This document shows, one piece after another, positions 1-15,300 of a stretch of 64,000 nucleotides of DNA. Below the pieces are notes generated by a model. That model worked only from the letters and a program-made list of their open reading frames with translations, did no database searches and was not told the DNA's origin. The stretch is from Vanilla planifolia (Eukaryota; Streptophyta; Magnoliopsida; Asparagales; Orchidaceae). The stretch spans positions 9,598,068-9,662,067 of the forward strand of contig CM043865.1 in assembly GCA_023846275.1 (NCBI GenBank), read 5' to 3'. A program made the position numbers and the translations under genes. How positions within the stretch are numbered: the stretch's first letter is position 1; every line of letters begins with the position of its first letter.

Positions 1-373
1 TTGAAACTGAAAAAATGAGGAAGAGGAACATATTTATTTCATTTTTTTATATAATTATTCTAAGTCTTGTGATGTGCATCAATCGAAACTATGTTCACTT
101 AGATGATTACATGAAAAGTGCCTAGTTTAATTTTATTTTTTATATTAATTTTTATTTTTTTTTTCAATGATATTTTTCACATGGTCTATTGTGTATAAGG
201 TTTATGATCACAAAAAGCTTTTCATAAGAAACTTGTCTTCATAAATATGTCTAAATGATGCATCTTTACAAACTATCTTTAATTGGAACTACACATTTGA
301 TCTAAAAAGTTTTGAAGTTTCTTTGTTGAAGAACACATGTTTAAATTAAATAGATAGATATTATGGTTTGCAG
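1..373 (+). other. 3' part of an intron of the CIA30 gene entering the window
   Basis: AT-rich sequence ending in the acceptor TTTGCAG at 367-373, directly before the first recognisable CIA30 exon. No coding exon or start codon that fits the family N-terminus is visible, so this is read as the tail of an intron whose donor lies outside the window. Confidence 0.6.
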
Positions 374-3300
374 CTTTTGCTTGGAATATTGAAGATTTGA
401 TGCCACCTATGGAAATAAATATATTCAGCTTCAATTCTAAGGATGAACTAAAAAGATGGCATCTATACTCTGATTCTGAATATGGAGGTATGACCATTTT
501 AGTTGACTTCTTGTTTTATTGTGATTTAAGATCGTTCCCATTTTTCTATATTGTTTATGTTTTGCATACTTTTTTTGTGGGTAATTTTCACCCATTGATA
601 CCAAAAATATTTTATATTTTGCATTGTATAAAAATTTTAAAACTGTTTTTCGAGCGACATGTGGCATTTATATGCAATATTATAGGGAGATACTATAAAG
701 TTATTGTTAAACACATAAATTTGAATGCTGAGCTTTCTCAAGCTATATCAAATTTAAACTTAATTGTATAAAAATTTTAAAACTGTTTTTCGAGCGACAT
801 GTGGCATTTATATGCAATATTATAGGGAGATACTATAAAGTTATTGTTAAACACATAAATTTGAATGCTGAGCTTTCTCAAGCTATATCAAATTTAAACT
901 TATTTTAACTTGTAGTGTCTTGTACTCCACACAAGTAATGTTTTTGTGTGGAGGTTAGTTTTACAAAAAGTAATTGGGCTTTTCTATTACATGATGATAG
1001 AAGATGGTCAAATGTGGCCTCCATGGAGAATTCAGTGAAATTTTGTTGCACGTGTTTTCTATGCTAATATTGTAGGGGTTTTTTGTTTGTTTGTATTTTG
1101 AGATTTTTATTATGTGGGAGCTTATGTTAAGCCTAACATATATTTCAGTGGACATCTAATAATCCATAAGCTTTAACTCATAGAGATTATTAAAACTCTA
1201 ACATTATTCTCAACTTATAGTTTGTGGCTTAAAGTTGTTAATTTGTACTTGGCAAATATTTCACTCAAATAAGAATCTCATTCACATTGCTCATCAATTG
1301 AAGTGTTAACTTTGCTATCTCTGTTGCCTTTGTTGTACCATATTGACATAATCTTTCACCCATTTGCAGCCCTTGCCAAATCTATTACTTTTATTAGTTT
1401 TGTCATCCTTGTTAGCTTTATAACTATATTGATTGTCACCTTGCCCCATCACCTTTGCTTGAATAACATTGGCTTTGTTGTTCTTGTTAACTTTGTAGCT
1501 GTTGATGACCTTGCGGCACCATATTGACTTTGTTTTCCCATTAACTCTGCTAGAACCATCTTCATCAACTATATTGCCTTTGTCGATTCTATTACTTTTG
1601 TTAGCTCTTTTGCAACATATCAACCCTATTGCCCTAATTATCTCCATTGTCCTTGTTGGCCCTATCACATTATATTGACGTAGCCTCTCGTTAGCTATAT
1701 ATCGGAACCATTGCTATCATTTTTGTTGCTCTTGTTAGCTCTGTTGATTGTGTTGGGTTTGCCTCACAATATCAACTTCATTGTCTTATTAGTTATGCTA
1801 GAACCATCACCCATTGACTTTGTTGCCTTTTGTGGTCTCTATTACACTATATTGATTTTGTTATCCCTGCCAACTTTGTCAGAACCATTATCATTGATTT
1901 TGCTATATCACATTGATTATGTTGTAGTTTGAACTATCAACTATTAGTTATGCTGCTCTTGTTGGTCCCTATAGCTCTTATTAGCTTTGTCAGATCATTA
2001 GTTTTTGTTATATTATATTAACTTTGTCACCATATTAATTTTGTCAAAACTTTTACTTTCTGTTTTGTTGTCTTCATTGTTTTTGTTGCCTTTGTTGGCT
2101 ATTACTATGTATTTCATATTGGTTCTATCACAATACTTTGATTTCAATTGAGCTATACTTTTGCTCTAATTACAATAGTTAGGACAATTTTCATTATTTA
2201 GGGGCCCATGTTGGGTCCAATATATATTTAGGTAGACACATAATAACTCATAAGCATAAGATGTGGATAAAAGATACATCAATTGTATATTTGCGTTCTT
2301 AATATTATTTTCAATTTATAATATAGAGCTAAATTCACTCTTATAGGCACTTAACAATGGTAGAATGAGATGTGGTGGCCTGTGTTTTGGTGGAGCTCAC
2401 TTTGTGATAATGATGAAGTTTTGTTTTTTAAGGTTCGGTTGCCTATTCTGTTTCCTTAACAGAATCCTATATATGGGGGACAGTTTCCCTCCAGAATCAT
2501 TTTTCTTCACTATTGAACACATTAAAATTATTTAATAGATTGGTAAGTTACTAGCTTTGAGCCATAGTGGGTCTAAACAGCTCAGTTTTAGGCCAAAACA
2601 GATAATATTTTGTCTTATGATTCATGATTTTGACAATGTCCACTTGTTTGTAATTTGTTTTGTCATGTAATGATTTATTTTCGAAGTAGTTTATTGTAAG
2701 AAAACTTGGAAAACACCATGTCATTATTATTAAGTTATGTGAGCCGAGTTTTTTTGGCAAACAACTTTCATTAATCCTCATCCTCCTAAATATTTTGGAC
2801 CTTAACCTGCTTATTTCTGCTCTTTATCTGCATCTTATTCTTGCTGAAATCCATGTGCTTCAAAACATACCCAATATGACGCAACCTTGAGTACAGAAAA
2901 TTCGTTCTTAAGTAATTCTTTTATTGATTATGTGTCTTTTCAGCTTTTATTGTCAAAGCTTTTGTTCATCATCACATCTGAAATTTAATTATTATTTCTC
3001 ATGTCCATCTTCCAGGTTTATCATCAGCATCATTGGAGATCAAGGAATGTGATACTGGATATAAAGGTACTATGATTGATTTTGTCATGCTATTATAGTC
3101 TCAAAATTACATATGCATAAATTACTATTATTATTAAGTTCACTAAATCTGAGGCGCTGCAGTGGATGGAGTTCGCTAATATAAGTACATTAAGCTCCCA
3201 TTTTCTGTAGGCTTAGTCCCAATGAACCATTATCGTTCTTATGCAGCCTTAATCCACTAAATTGGTTAGCCATATAAATCCACTAATTTCATTGCTTTCT

Positions 3301-6300
3301 ATTCCTTAATAATTTTTTAATTAACCTTTAACCTATTAAAATTCTTTCGAATAGACTCATCTCAATTTTTTAGATTTTTTCTTCTCTATTTATAAAAAAA
3401 ATTCCAAAAAGTCAAAGATCTCTTTATAGTAGAGAATTGCATTAAACCATCCATTCCTAAACTGTTCCCAAGCAAAGACGAAATAGCAACGGCAAGTTCC
3501 CCCATTGTATTTGCACTAATTGAATGAGCTTCTAGACAGTTCTTTTTTGCCACGTCTTGCATCACATTCACCTTAACTCTAGTGAAATTTGCCAAACGCA
3601 ACTTTTTCTCTTTCCTCTTGATATCACATAAGAAATTGCCTAGTGCTCACGAAACCCTTCATTAGCAACACCAAACACTTCCTAACTACAAAATTCATCT
3701 TTTGACGGGTCATCTCCATCACCACTTGTTGATGGCCCTTCTCCTTGCCCCTATGAATTTGCCCAACTCCGTCTTTTGATCGCCTGTAGGCCCACCTCAT
3801 GCATGAGGTCCTTGAATGGAACTATTATCGTATTAAGCAGGGTTTTTGGTCATTGGAAGTAAAAACCATTGGAGGTTTGATACTTGATCCTTAGCAAAGA
3901 AATGTGATATATGGTTTTCCCAATTGTTTTAAATGTTTAGGGTGAGACTTTTATAAGAGTGGGAGAGTTGTAATGTCCAAGCTTTTAACAAATTTTGGAA
4001 CAACAAATAATAAAACAATGTAAATCTACAAATTGTCAAAAACAACAAACTCTAATAATAAACATTTTAGAAATATTTTTATGAAAAAATTGCATAGTTG
4101 TGCATATCATTGTCAATAGGGTCGTTGTGCATGAGCAGTTCACGTGGAGCATTACATGCATGAGTAAGCACATTGGATCTACTTGCGGCAATGTTTTGAC
4201 ATTTTTGGGCCACTGAGTGTGCACACTGACCTCCTTTTCGAGACTTCACTTGTTGATTGTTTGTCATGAGCTTTTTCTTGTAAATGGGTACAAGAATATA
4301 TTTTTACAAAAAAAGGTTTAGACATTTTATTCTTAAATAGGTGTTGTTTCTCATAACATTCCCTTTGTCTCTTTTTATTTTTTTCTTTTGAAATTTTGAT
4401 CATTTATCTTTAAAACTATTCAAAAGCACTTCTAAATGCTTTTAAAAACTTTGGTTTAATTTTGGTTTGATTGGGTTTGGTTTAGGCATAATCTAGATTA
4501 GTTTAGGTTGGGTCTAGATTGATTTGGACTTGATTGGGCTTAATCTAGCTTGATCAAGCTCAGTATAGCTTGGGTTAGATTAGTTATTGGTTTGGGCAAT
4601 TGGGTTTGATTAAATCTTAGTTCAATTGAAGGCAAATTTTGGGTTTGGGTTGTTGAGTTAGCCAAAATAGTATATATATATTAATACGAGATGAAATACT
4701 AAAACCTATTTTAGCTTATAGATAATTAAGAAATATTTAAGTTCAAGTATTATATTCGTATAAAGGTCTGCCCAAAGCTATTAGAAGTTTATAATAGGAA
4801 ATCCTAGGATCGTCAAGTAAGAACTTTCTCAGAAACCAAAGACTTACATTAATTTTAACATAAGGGATTTTATCCTAAAGAAAAATAGATTTTAAACAAC
4901 TCACATACCCAATCACTCGCATTGATGGTGAATTGTTAGGGTACACATAAAGTGGAGTTTGTAGAATGCCAAAAAAGAAATCACACGATCATATACACAA
5001 ACAAAAGAGTTGTTTGCGACGAATAAAATTTTAGAAAGTTGGAATAAAATGATAAAGAACTTTCTTGGTGATTTGGCGACCTTGTGAATGTTGGATAATG
5101 GGTTGGGATCTTTCCTTTTGAGCATCTCGCTCGCCTTTCGAAAACCCTTTTGGAATCACACTGTCGGATTTTCGCATACAACACGTTCGTATCACACAAG
5201 TTTGGTGGCAACATTTCATTACTTCATTTAAAAATTCATCACTTACAACATGATGAGCATCCTTATTTATAGAGATCTCAAAGATATAACAGTTATTTGT
5301 TAACCTAGGAATACAAAATGACATCTTAGAATTTAAGGGACATTTTTTAAATTCTAAAGAACATTTCAGAATTCCAAAATCATCATAAATTACAAAACAA
5401 ATACTTTGAATTCTATCCAAAAATTGAAAAAATAACTTACTTAAAATTATAAAATTAATTGAATTAAGTAGTTCCCAAACAGCATATGTGATTTTGGCGG
5501 CGATAATGGCGAACGGAGAGGCGGCACGTGGTGTGAACGACACGGGAGGAGATGCACATGATGCCTAACGTTTGGTTGTCAGGTTGGCGCAGGTCAGAGC
5601 AAATAAGTGCAGGTTGATGGGTCGGCGTTCGTGGATCAGGTTTTATTGTGTTTATGGGTTGGTGCGGATAGATGTGCTGTCACGGGTCGAGCAGGTAAAC
5701 GAGTTTGGAGTGGGTCAGTGTAGGTCAAGCTAGTTGCATGGTTCGGTGCGTAAGGAGGCCATAGCTATTGAGTGGTGATAACGACGGTGGACGACGGCAG
5801 ATGGCTGCAGAAACAACTCAAAACTCATTTTTAAGCTCTTTTGAAGTCATTTTTCAACCAAATTTTGTACCGACGGAATTACTGAACTGTTGAAGAGATG
5901 ACTAGTAAAGAATCTAAGGCCGAAAATATCTTAAAAGTTGTCAATTGTTTTTCAAATGATTGAATAGAAACTGTAAAAGTAAATAATTTGAACAAACTAT
6001 TGAAATCAAACTGAAATATTTAATAAATAAAAGTTGGCTATAATTGACCCTCATAACGGCAATGATTAATAAGACGTAAAGGGGCCAATCTTGGCACGAC
6101 TTCGAGTCCGAATAGGACTAGCATGTATCTAAGTAGAACATTTATGTGATGTATTGTACGCTACTGCATCATATATATATATTATTTATATTATTATTTC
6201 TTTCTTACGACGACTACATGCCCTTGTGGATGCACAAGCTTCATCAGAAAAGTTGCATGCTTGCTTCTTGACCATCGGAGCTTGTCTGGCTGTCAACTAC

Positions 6301-9300
6301 AGTGACTACAACCACATCCTCGATTTTAACGCTTCTTCTTGAAGGAAGTGTTTATAGGTCAAATTTTGCCAAAAGTTTATGCACTTCACATACTACTAAA
6401 CACTAGTGAATCCAAAATGGTTTGGGTCTTTAATATTGAAGTTTATTGATGTTAAGGGCTTATGGAAACATACCTTGACTTTTAAGCATCATAATTAACT
6501 CTTTGCTTAGTTAAAATTTCGTCTTTAATAAGTTAGTAACCTACTCATTGTGATAGGATGTTTTAATCTCACTTGATCCTATTAAGTGAAGTCATAAATA
6601 TTTAGTATTTTGTTATAATAGACTTGTTTAGTATAAATTAGGTTTAATTTTAAAGAACAAGTTATGCACTTTTGAAGATAGTGAATTAGTGGTTTTTAAA
6701 GCTCCTTTAGAATGTTCAACATGCTTCAAGATTGAAGACGTGTATCAAATTTGAAAAGATTTTTTTTTTGTTATGAAATAGAATATTAGCTTATTGATTG
6801 TAAGATACATTTCCATTCATCGCACTTTTAAATCCTAATTTAAGTATTCGATTTGTTTATTCTTTTCTTGATTGAGGAAACATATACAACTCTATTTTTT
6901 TACTCAATTATTTTTCTAATTAAATATATATTTTTGCCAAATTTCATATCAATTATTAAACCTTTGGTAAATTATAAAATAATGAATAAATAATTCTGTT
7001 TAATTTTTTGAATTAAAAAGGAAAAAAGAATAAACCACACCCTAAGCATGGCCCAAGTACAAAGCATTTGGCTCTACCAAGCCTGAGTGGGCCTGGAAGC
7101 CTTTGGTCTGGAGACAAGGTGGGAGCAATTTGGGTAACTCTAAAAATTGGTTAGGGTAAGGTAGATGAAGGGTTGAGCCAAGCTAAACTCAAATCATTAA
7201 CTCGAATTGGTCAGGGTGCATTCTTGAACTCGATTGGGGTAAAAGTAGACAAAGGGTTGAGCCAGGCTAAACTCAAATTAAGCAGTGGGTTGGATCGTAC
7301 TTATAATCATTAAACCTGTAAAAATAATTGTAACTAGGTGATGAAATCTTGAATGCATAAGGGGGGAGTCACCCCATTTTGGCTCAAATAATGACTGTAC
7401 AAATGCTATTATAAAGACCAATCCCTTCGACAATTTCACCATGTGGGATTGTGTTTTTCGGAGCCTGTATGCTTTCAAAGCTTTGGCGACTAAGCTTCTT
7501 TCTGATTGCGTATTTTTGCAATTGAATGGTAAAGATTGCGTCCGTTGTTTAAACAATGATCTTGATCTTATGGGCCATTTGATTGCTTGATCTAATAGTC
7601 ATGATTGATTTTGTCCTTTTTTATTTATAGTTGATCTCATGACTCAAATTTCTTCATTTTGAATTCTACGATTGAGATCATTTTCGTCTTTACCATTGAT
7701 GAATTGAACAATCCATATCTAATTCGTCTTGATTCAATCGTCCATAACTTATCCATTTTTACAGCCTTCGATCTGAAGGTACAAAACTTCGTCGATCGGA
7801 TCCAATAACTACGGTCAATCCTGTCTAACGACTAATTACTTAGTTGTTATTTGAGCTATTGTTTAGCCATTTTGGAATAAATATTTTAAGCTATTTGTAA
7901 GAGTTTTTAAGTTGTTTAGCAGTAGTTCTTAAAACAACTTTTTCTCGAGTTTCTATCTACTGATCAAAATTTTTTAGTATAAACTCAACCATTATTCATG
8001 AAATAGCTAATGAATTTGAACCAATATTTGAGATCTCAACAAAGTGCTGCACGATATTCTATTAGTGTAAAATCTCTTAGTAGCAATTATGGCTTAGTTC
8101 TCAAAACGTCAAATTTTTCCAACTAAGTCTAACATTTTTAAGCTTTCAATTTTTTACTTTTCCTCATAATTTTAAGTTCATTGTGTCTTATTCATTTATC
8201 AACAAGCATAAGAAGTATGTTTTTATTGATTTTTTTTATTGTATTTCTCTTTTTCTTTTTGGTATGGCAGTTTGACATTTGCAAAAGACTGAATTCGGTT
8301 TGATCATGTAAAAATTCGAGTTGGGATTGAGCTTGCAAAAGCTCGAATTATAGCAAAAGCTCGAATTATAGTTGAACTTATAAAAGATAGAATGTTGGAG
8401 ATGAACTATAAAAAAAAAACCTTAAGTTGTATCCTTAGTTTGGGATAAATATAAGTTCTAGTTTGAATTAAACTGTCTAAAACTTTTGGCATATCATTTT
8501 AATTTTAATTTTAATTTTTTTAATCATAGAAAATAAAAAATTAATAAATATAAAATCAAGATTTTGTAAACATAAATTTTTTTTATAAAGAATTTTTAAA
8601 AAATAAATACAATAAAGAATAGTAAAAAATATTTTATAACTCATAAGTCACCATCTTATTGTGGGATTTGCACACCATATTTTTTTATAATTGGTATCCA
8701 AATGGGCTCCCCACAAAAAGTGAGTCAAATCACTTGGGTTATTCGTAATGTGTCTTTTAACTATTTTTTTAAGTTTAATTAATTGTTATTTTGGTTGCAC
8801 ATTAGTTTTAATTTCTATTTTATCATTTTACCTGTTTTTCAAGATACATATTTGTTAATTTAAGTCTTAAATTAATTTTTAATGTCTCTTCACCCATAAT
8901 TGATATTGGTGCAACACTAGAATGATCTTATTCAATTTGTCTCCTATTATTTAAGGGTTTATTTTATTTATATTAAAAAAATAAATTTAGAATTTTTATC
9001 CAATCAAATGACTTAGAATTTTAGGAAATGCTTACCAAATCATATGATTTATGCACAAATGAGATCAAGTCATTTAGTAAACTTAGTAGTGATTAAAGAA
9101 GAATGATACAATTAAATAATAATTTACTTAATTATCTTCATTGTGGCATATCTTCAAGTGAATTTAATCAAGTTATAAATTTGTTATTGTACATGAAGTT
9201 TGAAAGAAGTTAGAAGTAACTTATGAAGACATTTCACAAGTTTAAGAAACAAAAATAAATTTTGTTGCACATGATTATGAGCTTTTTAGAATGAATTCAG

Positions 9301-12300
9301 GAAAAACCATAAAAATGATATTTATGTGATTTATTAATATTACTAATAGATTAACAAATCTTGAAAATGTGTTTTTTTATTGTAGATCTTGTAAGAAAAG
9401 TGCTAAGTATTTTATTCAAGAGGTATAATCCTCTTGCCACAACAATAAAAGTGGCCAAAGACATAAATAAGTTCACATTGGATGAGTTACTTAGAAAATT
9501 ATTGATGGCTGAGGGTGAGATGAATAGATGAGTTGAATATGAGACTTCTACAAGCAAGCCAATGTATGGAGCAAGGAAAGAGGAACCATTGGTATTCAAA
9601 GCAAGCAAAGATGATTTGAATACGAGATTCATCTCTTCTGTGGATTTGGAGGAAGAGACAAATTTTCGTGTTAAAGTTTTAGCTAAAAATTTGGCAAAAA
9701 AAGAAAAGAAGGAAAAAGATGAAATTAAGATGCTATGATTGTAGTTAAACTAGGCACATTAGATTCGAATGCCTACAACTCAAAGGCGCTAAAAGAAAGG
9801 AAGACATAAAGAAGAGAATGAAGAAGAAAGCTTTTCAAGTTGTTTGGAGTGTTTAAGAAGATTTGGACTCTACAACTTCAAGTAATAAGGAGGAATAGAT
9901 GATATGATAATGATATAAAATACTTTTAATGAAGATGAAGAGAATAAGGTAAATTCTTGGCCTTGTGAAGTTCTTGAAAATTATTACATTAAAGTTATTA
10001 GTATTTTAACTTCTTTAATATTTGTACATAAAAAATTGAAAAAAGTTTACAAAGAAAAAATTGTTCTTTTAGATTTTGTTATAAAAGGAGGTGAGAAAAA
10101 GAAATTAGAAATGTTTCAAATTTGTGATGAAAAAGTTTATATGATTTTTGAGAATATTTTTTGAAAAAAGAAATATTAGTTTAAAGATAAAAATTTATTC
10201 TTTTGAATATGTGAAAATTTCTAATGTTTCATATGTTTATATTTCTAAGTATAAATATGTCTTTTTTTGAATATATGCATAATATTTCAAATATTTTATA
10301 TATTTATTGTTATAAAAAAGGACATGTTATTAAGGATTGTCAAATTGGGAAAAACATTTTTAGTTCATGACCTTGTTTCAAATAGATAATTAAGAATGAC
10401 ATTATAAATATTTCTATTGTGAATATTAATGGTCATACCCAAGTTTGCTCAAGTTTTTAAGGTTGGAGAATAGAAAATTTAATATAAGTTGTCTTCACAA
10501 TCATATTATAAATACAATGTATTGGAGACATTCATATGTTAAAGTAATATACTTAGGAATTATGCATAGAAATAAGACAATTGAAAGTTATATTTTATGA
10601 TTACTAAATTAAAATCTTACAATTAATACAATCATACATAAAAAGTAAATAAAGATCTAGTTCTTAGGTGTTGGATAGTGGATGCTCAAGAAATATGATC
10701 GGAGATCGATCAAAGTTTATATCAATAAGACGTGGTCTAAATGGACAGGTAACACTAGGAGACAATTTTAAGAAGATAATCAGAATTAATATATAGGTAT
10801 GCCTAATTTTATATTTCCAAATATATTTTTAGTCAATTGTGTGATAATTATTTTGTTAATTTTTGTACTCGATGTTGCAAAATGTTAAAAGATGATTAAG
10901 TGTTATTAGTTGGTAAAAGAAAATATGACACTTATGGAATTAAATTTAATCAACTAGAAACTAGTGGAATAAAATGTCTATTCATATATTCAAGTGAGAA
11001 TATTTTATTATATAGAAGATTAGGTAATGTAGGCTATTTCATATTAAAGAAGATAAATAAGCTAGATGTATTAAGGTTTTCTTAAGTCAAGCGAAAATAG
11101 TTGAAAAATGTGTGAATCATGCCAAAAGGGAAAGTTAGTTAAATCTTTTTTCAAACCTAAAAATGACTTAACTATTAGTAGATATTTAGAGAGTTTATTT
11201 AGACCTTTTTGAAATTATGCAACCCTTGAATATAGGTGGAAGAAATACAGATTTGTGATTGCTAATGGTTTTTCTAGATATACTTGGGTTATATTTCTTA
11301 GGAATAAGAATAAAATGTTTAAAATTTTATTAATTTGATAAAAGAGATAGAAAAATAGATCAATCTCAAATTAATTTGTATTCAAAAGGATAATAATAGT
11401 GAGTTTAAGATTGAGGATTTTTATGACTATTGTAAAGACAAAGAAATAATGCATCAATTTACATGTTTTTATACACCTCAACAAAATGAGATTATAGAAA
11501 GAAAGATAAGACATTTTTAGAGATGGGTAGAACTATGTTAGTTTAATACAACTTATCAAAATATTTTTGAGACAATTAACATAGCTTGTTATATAATAAA
11601 TACAATTGATTTAAGACCAATACTTAGGAAAACTCCTTATGAGTTATCTCAAAAAATAAGAGATTGAATTAACTACTTTCATGTTTTTGAGTGTAAATAT
11701 ACCATTTTTAATAATTAAAGGGTCAATTTGAATAGGTTTGATAAAAAAGCAAGTGGGAATTTTCTTATGATATTTTTTTTTTTCAGAAAAACTTATAGTG
11801 TTTATAACATGGATACTCAAAAGGTAAAGAAAATAATGCATATAGTGTTTGATAAGTCTATTCAAAAGATAAATATTAAAAATTTAGATGAAGAGACAAA
11901 GACCTTGAAAAAATTAGACTTAAATAAGGATGAAAGCAAAAGAGAAAGTAAAATAATGAAGAGACTAATCATCAATTACCTGAAGATTGGAAGTATTAAG
12001 CTTTACATTCAAAAGAATTAGGATATGTTAATCAAGAAGTTATAGCTAAAGCCTTTATGAGAGAAATTGATCAGTGTATTTATATTTTTCATAGAACCAA
12101 TATCTTATAGAAGAAACCTTTAAGGATGAATGACTATTATGTTTAAGCATTGAATGAATAGTTAGATCAATTTGAGAGAAACTAAGTATGGGAAGCAGCT
12201 CTTCGGCTTATTGATCAACAAGTGATTGGAAGGCTTATTGATCAACAAGTGATTGGAACCAAATAAGTATTCAAAAATAAATTAGATGAAAATAGATTGA

Positions 12301-15300
12301 TCATTAAAAATAAAGTTAGACTTGTTAAAGGATATAATTAAGTTGAAGATATTGATTTTAAAGAGTCATTTGCATTGGAAGCAAGATTAGAGGTAATTAG
12401 ATTTTTCTTAGTATATTTATGCTATAAGAATTTTAGATTATTTAAAATAAATATAAAAAGTTTATTTTTAAATAAAATAATAGAATAAGATGTGTATGTA
12501 AAATAATCTTTAAGTTTTGAAACCCATGCACATGGTGATTATATATAAGTTTAAAAAGACACTTTATGACCTTAAGTAAGCTCCTCATGTATAATATCAT
12601 AAATTGAGTAATTATCTAGTTAATAACGATTTTAGGAAAGGAAAAATAATACCATGTTGTTCCTAGAATCTTTAGATGACCGTTTATTGCTTGTACAAGT
12701 TTATGTTGATGACATAATTTGTAGAAGCACTAATAAAAATGTGTAAAACATTTGGTGATTTAATGACAAAGAAGCTTGAGATGAGTATGATGGATGAGAT
12801 AAATTTTTTTTAGGATTACAAATTAGGCAACTAAAAAATAAGATATTGATTTCACAAACTAAGTATTTAAAAGAATTCTTTAAGAAATTTGGGTATGAAA
12901 ATATGAAATGCAAGAAGATTCTAATGAATCAATCAGTTTATTTGTATTTAGATGAGATTGTGAAATCAATTGATTAAAAATTTTATAAAGGTCTTATTGG
13001 ATCTCTATTATATCTCACAACTAATAGACCAAACATCTTATTTAGTGTTGGCTCATATGCGAGATTTCAATCAAATCTTAAGAAAAACTATCTAAAGGCA
13101 ATTAAATCAATCTTCAAATATTTAAAAGATATAATGAACTTAGGTTTATATAGTATATTAAAAATATTCTTTCATGTGATCTTATAGGTTATATAGATTT
13201 AGACTTTACAGGCTTTGGGATAGATAGGAAAAATACTTTAGGTACATGTCAATTACTAAGAAATTGTCTAATTTCATGGTCAAGCAAGAAGCAAAATTGC
13301 ATAGCTCTATCAACCACGAAAGCCAAGTATGTAACGGTCGAAAGTGTTGCTCGAGTACTATGCTTAAGATAGCAACTTCAAGGTTATGCTTTAGATATCT
13401 CTCATATTTCTATTAAAAGTGTTAGTATTAATGCCTTAGTCTTAGCAAAGAACCAAATTTATCATTCTAAAACCAAATACATAGATATAAGATACAATTT
13501 TATTATGAGATTAAGTAGCTAAAAACTTTGTAAAATTCGAATATGTTCTTATTATATGTATATTTACTGAATCCCTTCCAATTAATCAATTTCAAATCAT
13601 AAGTTAATAATTAGATCTAATAAAAATTATATAAATATATCTTTTTTTTAATGGTGTCAAATAGGGAGAATGATTATGATTTAGATAAGAGCATCTAGTA
13701 AAGGAGAGTATAAAGCAAGGGGGATTATATATTCTTTAATTTTAATACCTCTTAAAATAATAGTATATATTTTTTACTTGTATATTCTTACATAAACTTT
13801 TTATTTTTAATATCTCTTATTATAATAATGTGTTTTTTATTTGTTATATTTTTATCTAAATATTTATATCTTATTATTATCAAAAAGGAGAGATTGTAAA
13901 GTCACTCTTATTTTAATAAGCTTATTTAATACAAATCAAGTTTAATTTTAAAGAATAAATTATGTAATTTTGAAGATGGTAAATTAGTGTGTTTCGAAGT
14001 CCTTTGAAGTGTTCAACAAGTTTCAAAAATTAAAAACATTTATATCAATTTTAAAAATATTTTTTTTACTATGAAGTAGATTATTAGCTTGTTGAGTATA
14101 AGACATATCTTCATTCATCTTACTTTCAAATTGTAATTTCAGCATTCGATTGTTCATAATTTTCTTGATTTAAGAAACATATATGACTCTATTTTTTTAC
14201 TTGATCATTTCTTTGATTAAATTTACATCTTTGTTAAATTTTATATTAATTGTTAGACTTTAGATAAATTAAAAAAATAATGAATAAATAATTTTGTTTA
14301 ATTTTTTGAATTTTAAAGAAAAAAAAAGAAATAAACCACACCTTAAACATGGTCCAAATACAAAGCACTCGGGCCAATCAAGCCCGAGTAGGCCTGGAAG
14401 CCTTGGGTTAGGAGGCTAGCTAGAACCAAGTCAGGTTAGACCCAAAGTTAGTCAAGGTTCATTCTTGAACCCGGCTAAGGTAAGGCAGACGAATGGATGA
14501 GTCTAGCTAAACTCGAATTAACAGTGAGTCAGGTCGGACCCATAATCATTAAACTTGTAAACTACATGTGGCCCAAGTGATGAAATTTTGAACGTATAAA
14601 GGAGGAGCTAGCCCCATTTCAACTCAAATTATCACTGTACAAATATTATTATAAAGACCAATCGCTTCGACAATTTCCCCATGTGGGATTTTGTTTTTTG
14701 ACGCTTATATGCTTCCAAAGCTGGAGCGACTAAGCTCTGTCTAATTGTGCATTTTGGCGATGGAACAGTAGAGATTGTGGCTGCTGTTTAAATAGTGATC
14801 TTGATTCTATCATCCATTTGATTGCTCGATTTAACGATCATGATTGATTTTACCCTTTTTATCTATAGTCAATCTTATGGTCCAAATCCTTTCATTTTGA
14901 ATTTTATAACTGAGATCATTCCTGCCTTTACCATTGATGAATTGAACGATTCAGACATAATCTGTTTTGATCCAACCAACCATAACTCATCTATTTTTAC
15001 AGCCTTCAATTTGACGATATAAAACTTCTCTGATCGGATCCAATGGCTCCGGTTGATTCTGTCTAACGACTAATTACCTTTCTATTATTTGAGCCGTTGC
15101 TTAGTTGTTTTGGAAGAAATGTTTTAAATTTGTAAGATTTTTTTAAGCTGATTAACAGTAGTTTTTAAAACAGTTTTTCCTTGAGCTTTTAACAGTTATG
15201 ATTAAAATTTTTTTATATAACTCCAATCATTATTCATGAAATGGCTAATGAATGTAAACCAATCTTTGAGATCTCAACAAAGTGTTGCATGATATTCTAT

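Larger units (their letters stand above)
488..3015 (+). other. CIA30 intron (2.5 kb)
   Basis: Runs from donor GTATGA after the codon for Gly to acceptor CTTCCAG at 3009-3015 (phase 1). It contains a perfect 140-bp tandem duplication and a T-rich degenerate repeat zone, but no recognisable exon. Long reading frames inside it come from the repeat composition. Confidence 0.8.

Noticed and set aside
1315..1668. 117-codon minus-strand frame
   Set aside because: Lies wholly in the degenerate T-rich repeat of a CIA30 intron and has repetitive N/K-rich content without a domain.
5031..5543. 170-codon minus-strand frame
   Set aside because: Falls inside an LTR-related segment whose copies at 46-49 kb do not keep the frame; no known domain.
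10900..11085. Separate small gene of 61 codons
   Set aside because: It is the pre-integrase part of the decayed Copia polyprotein, in order with protease and integrase.
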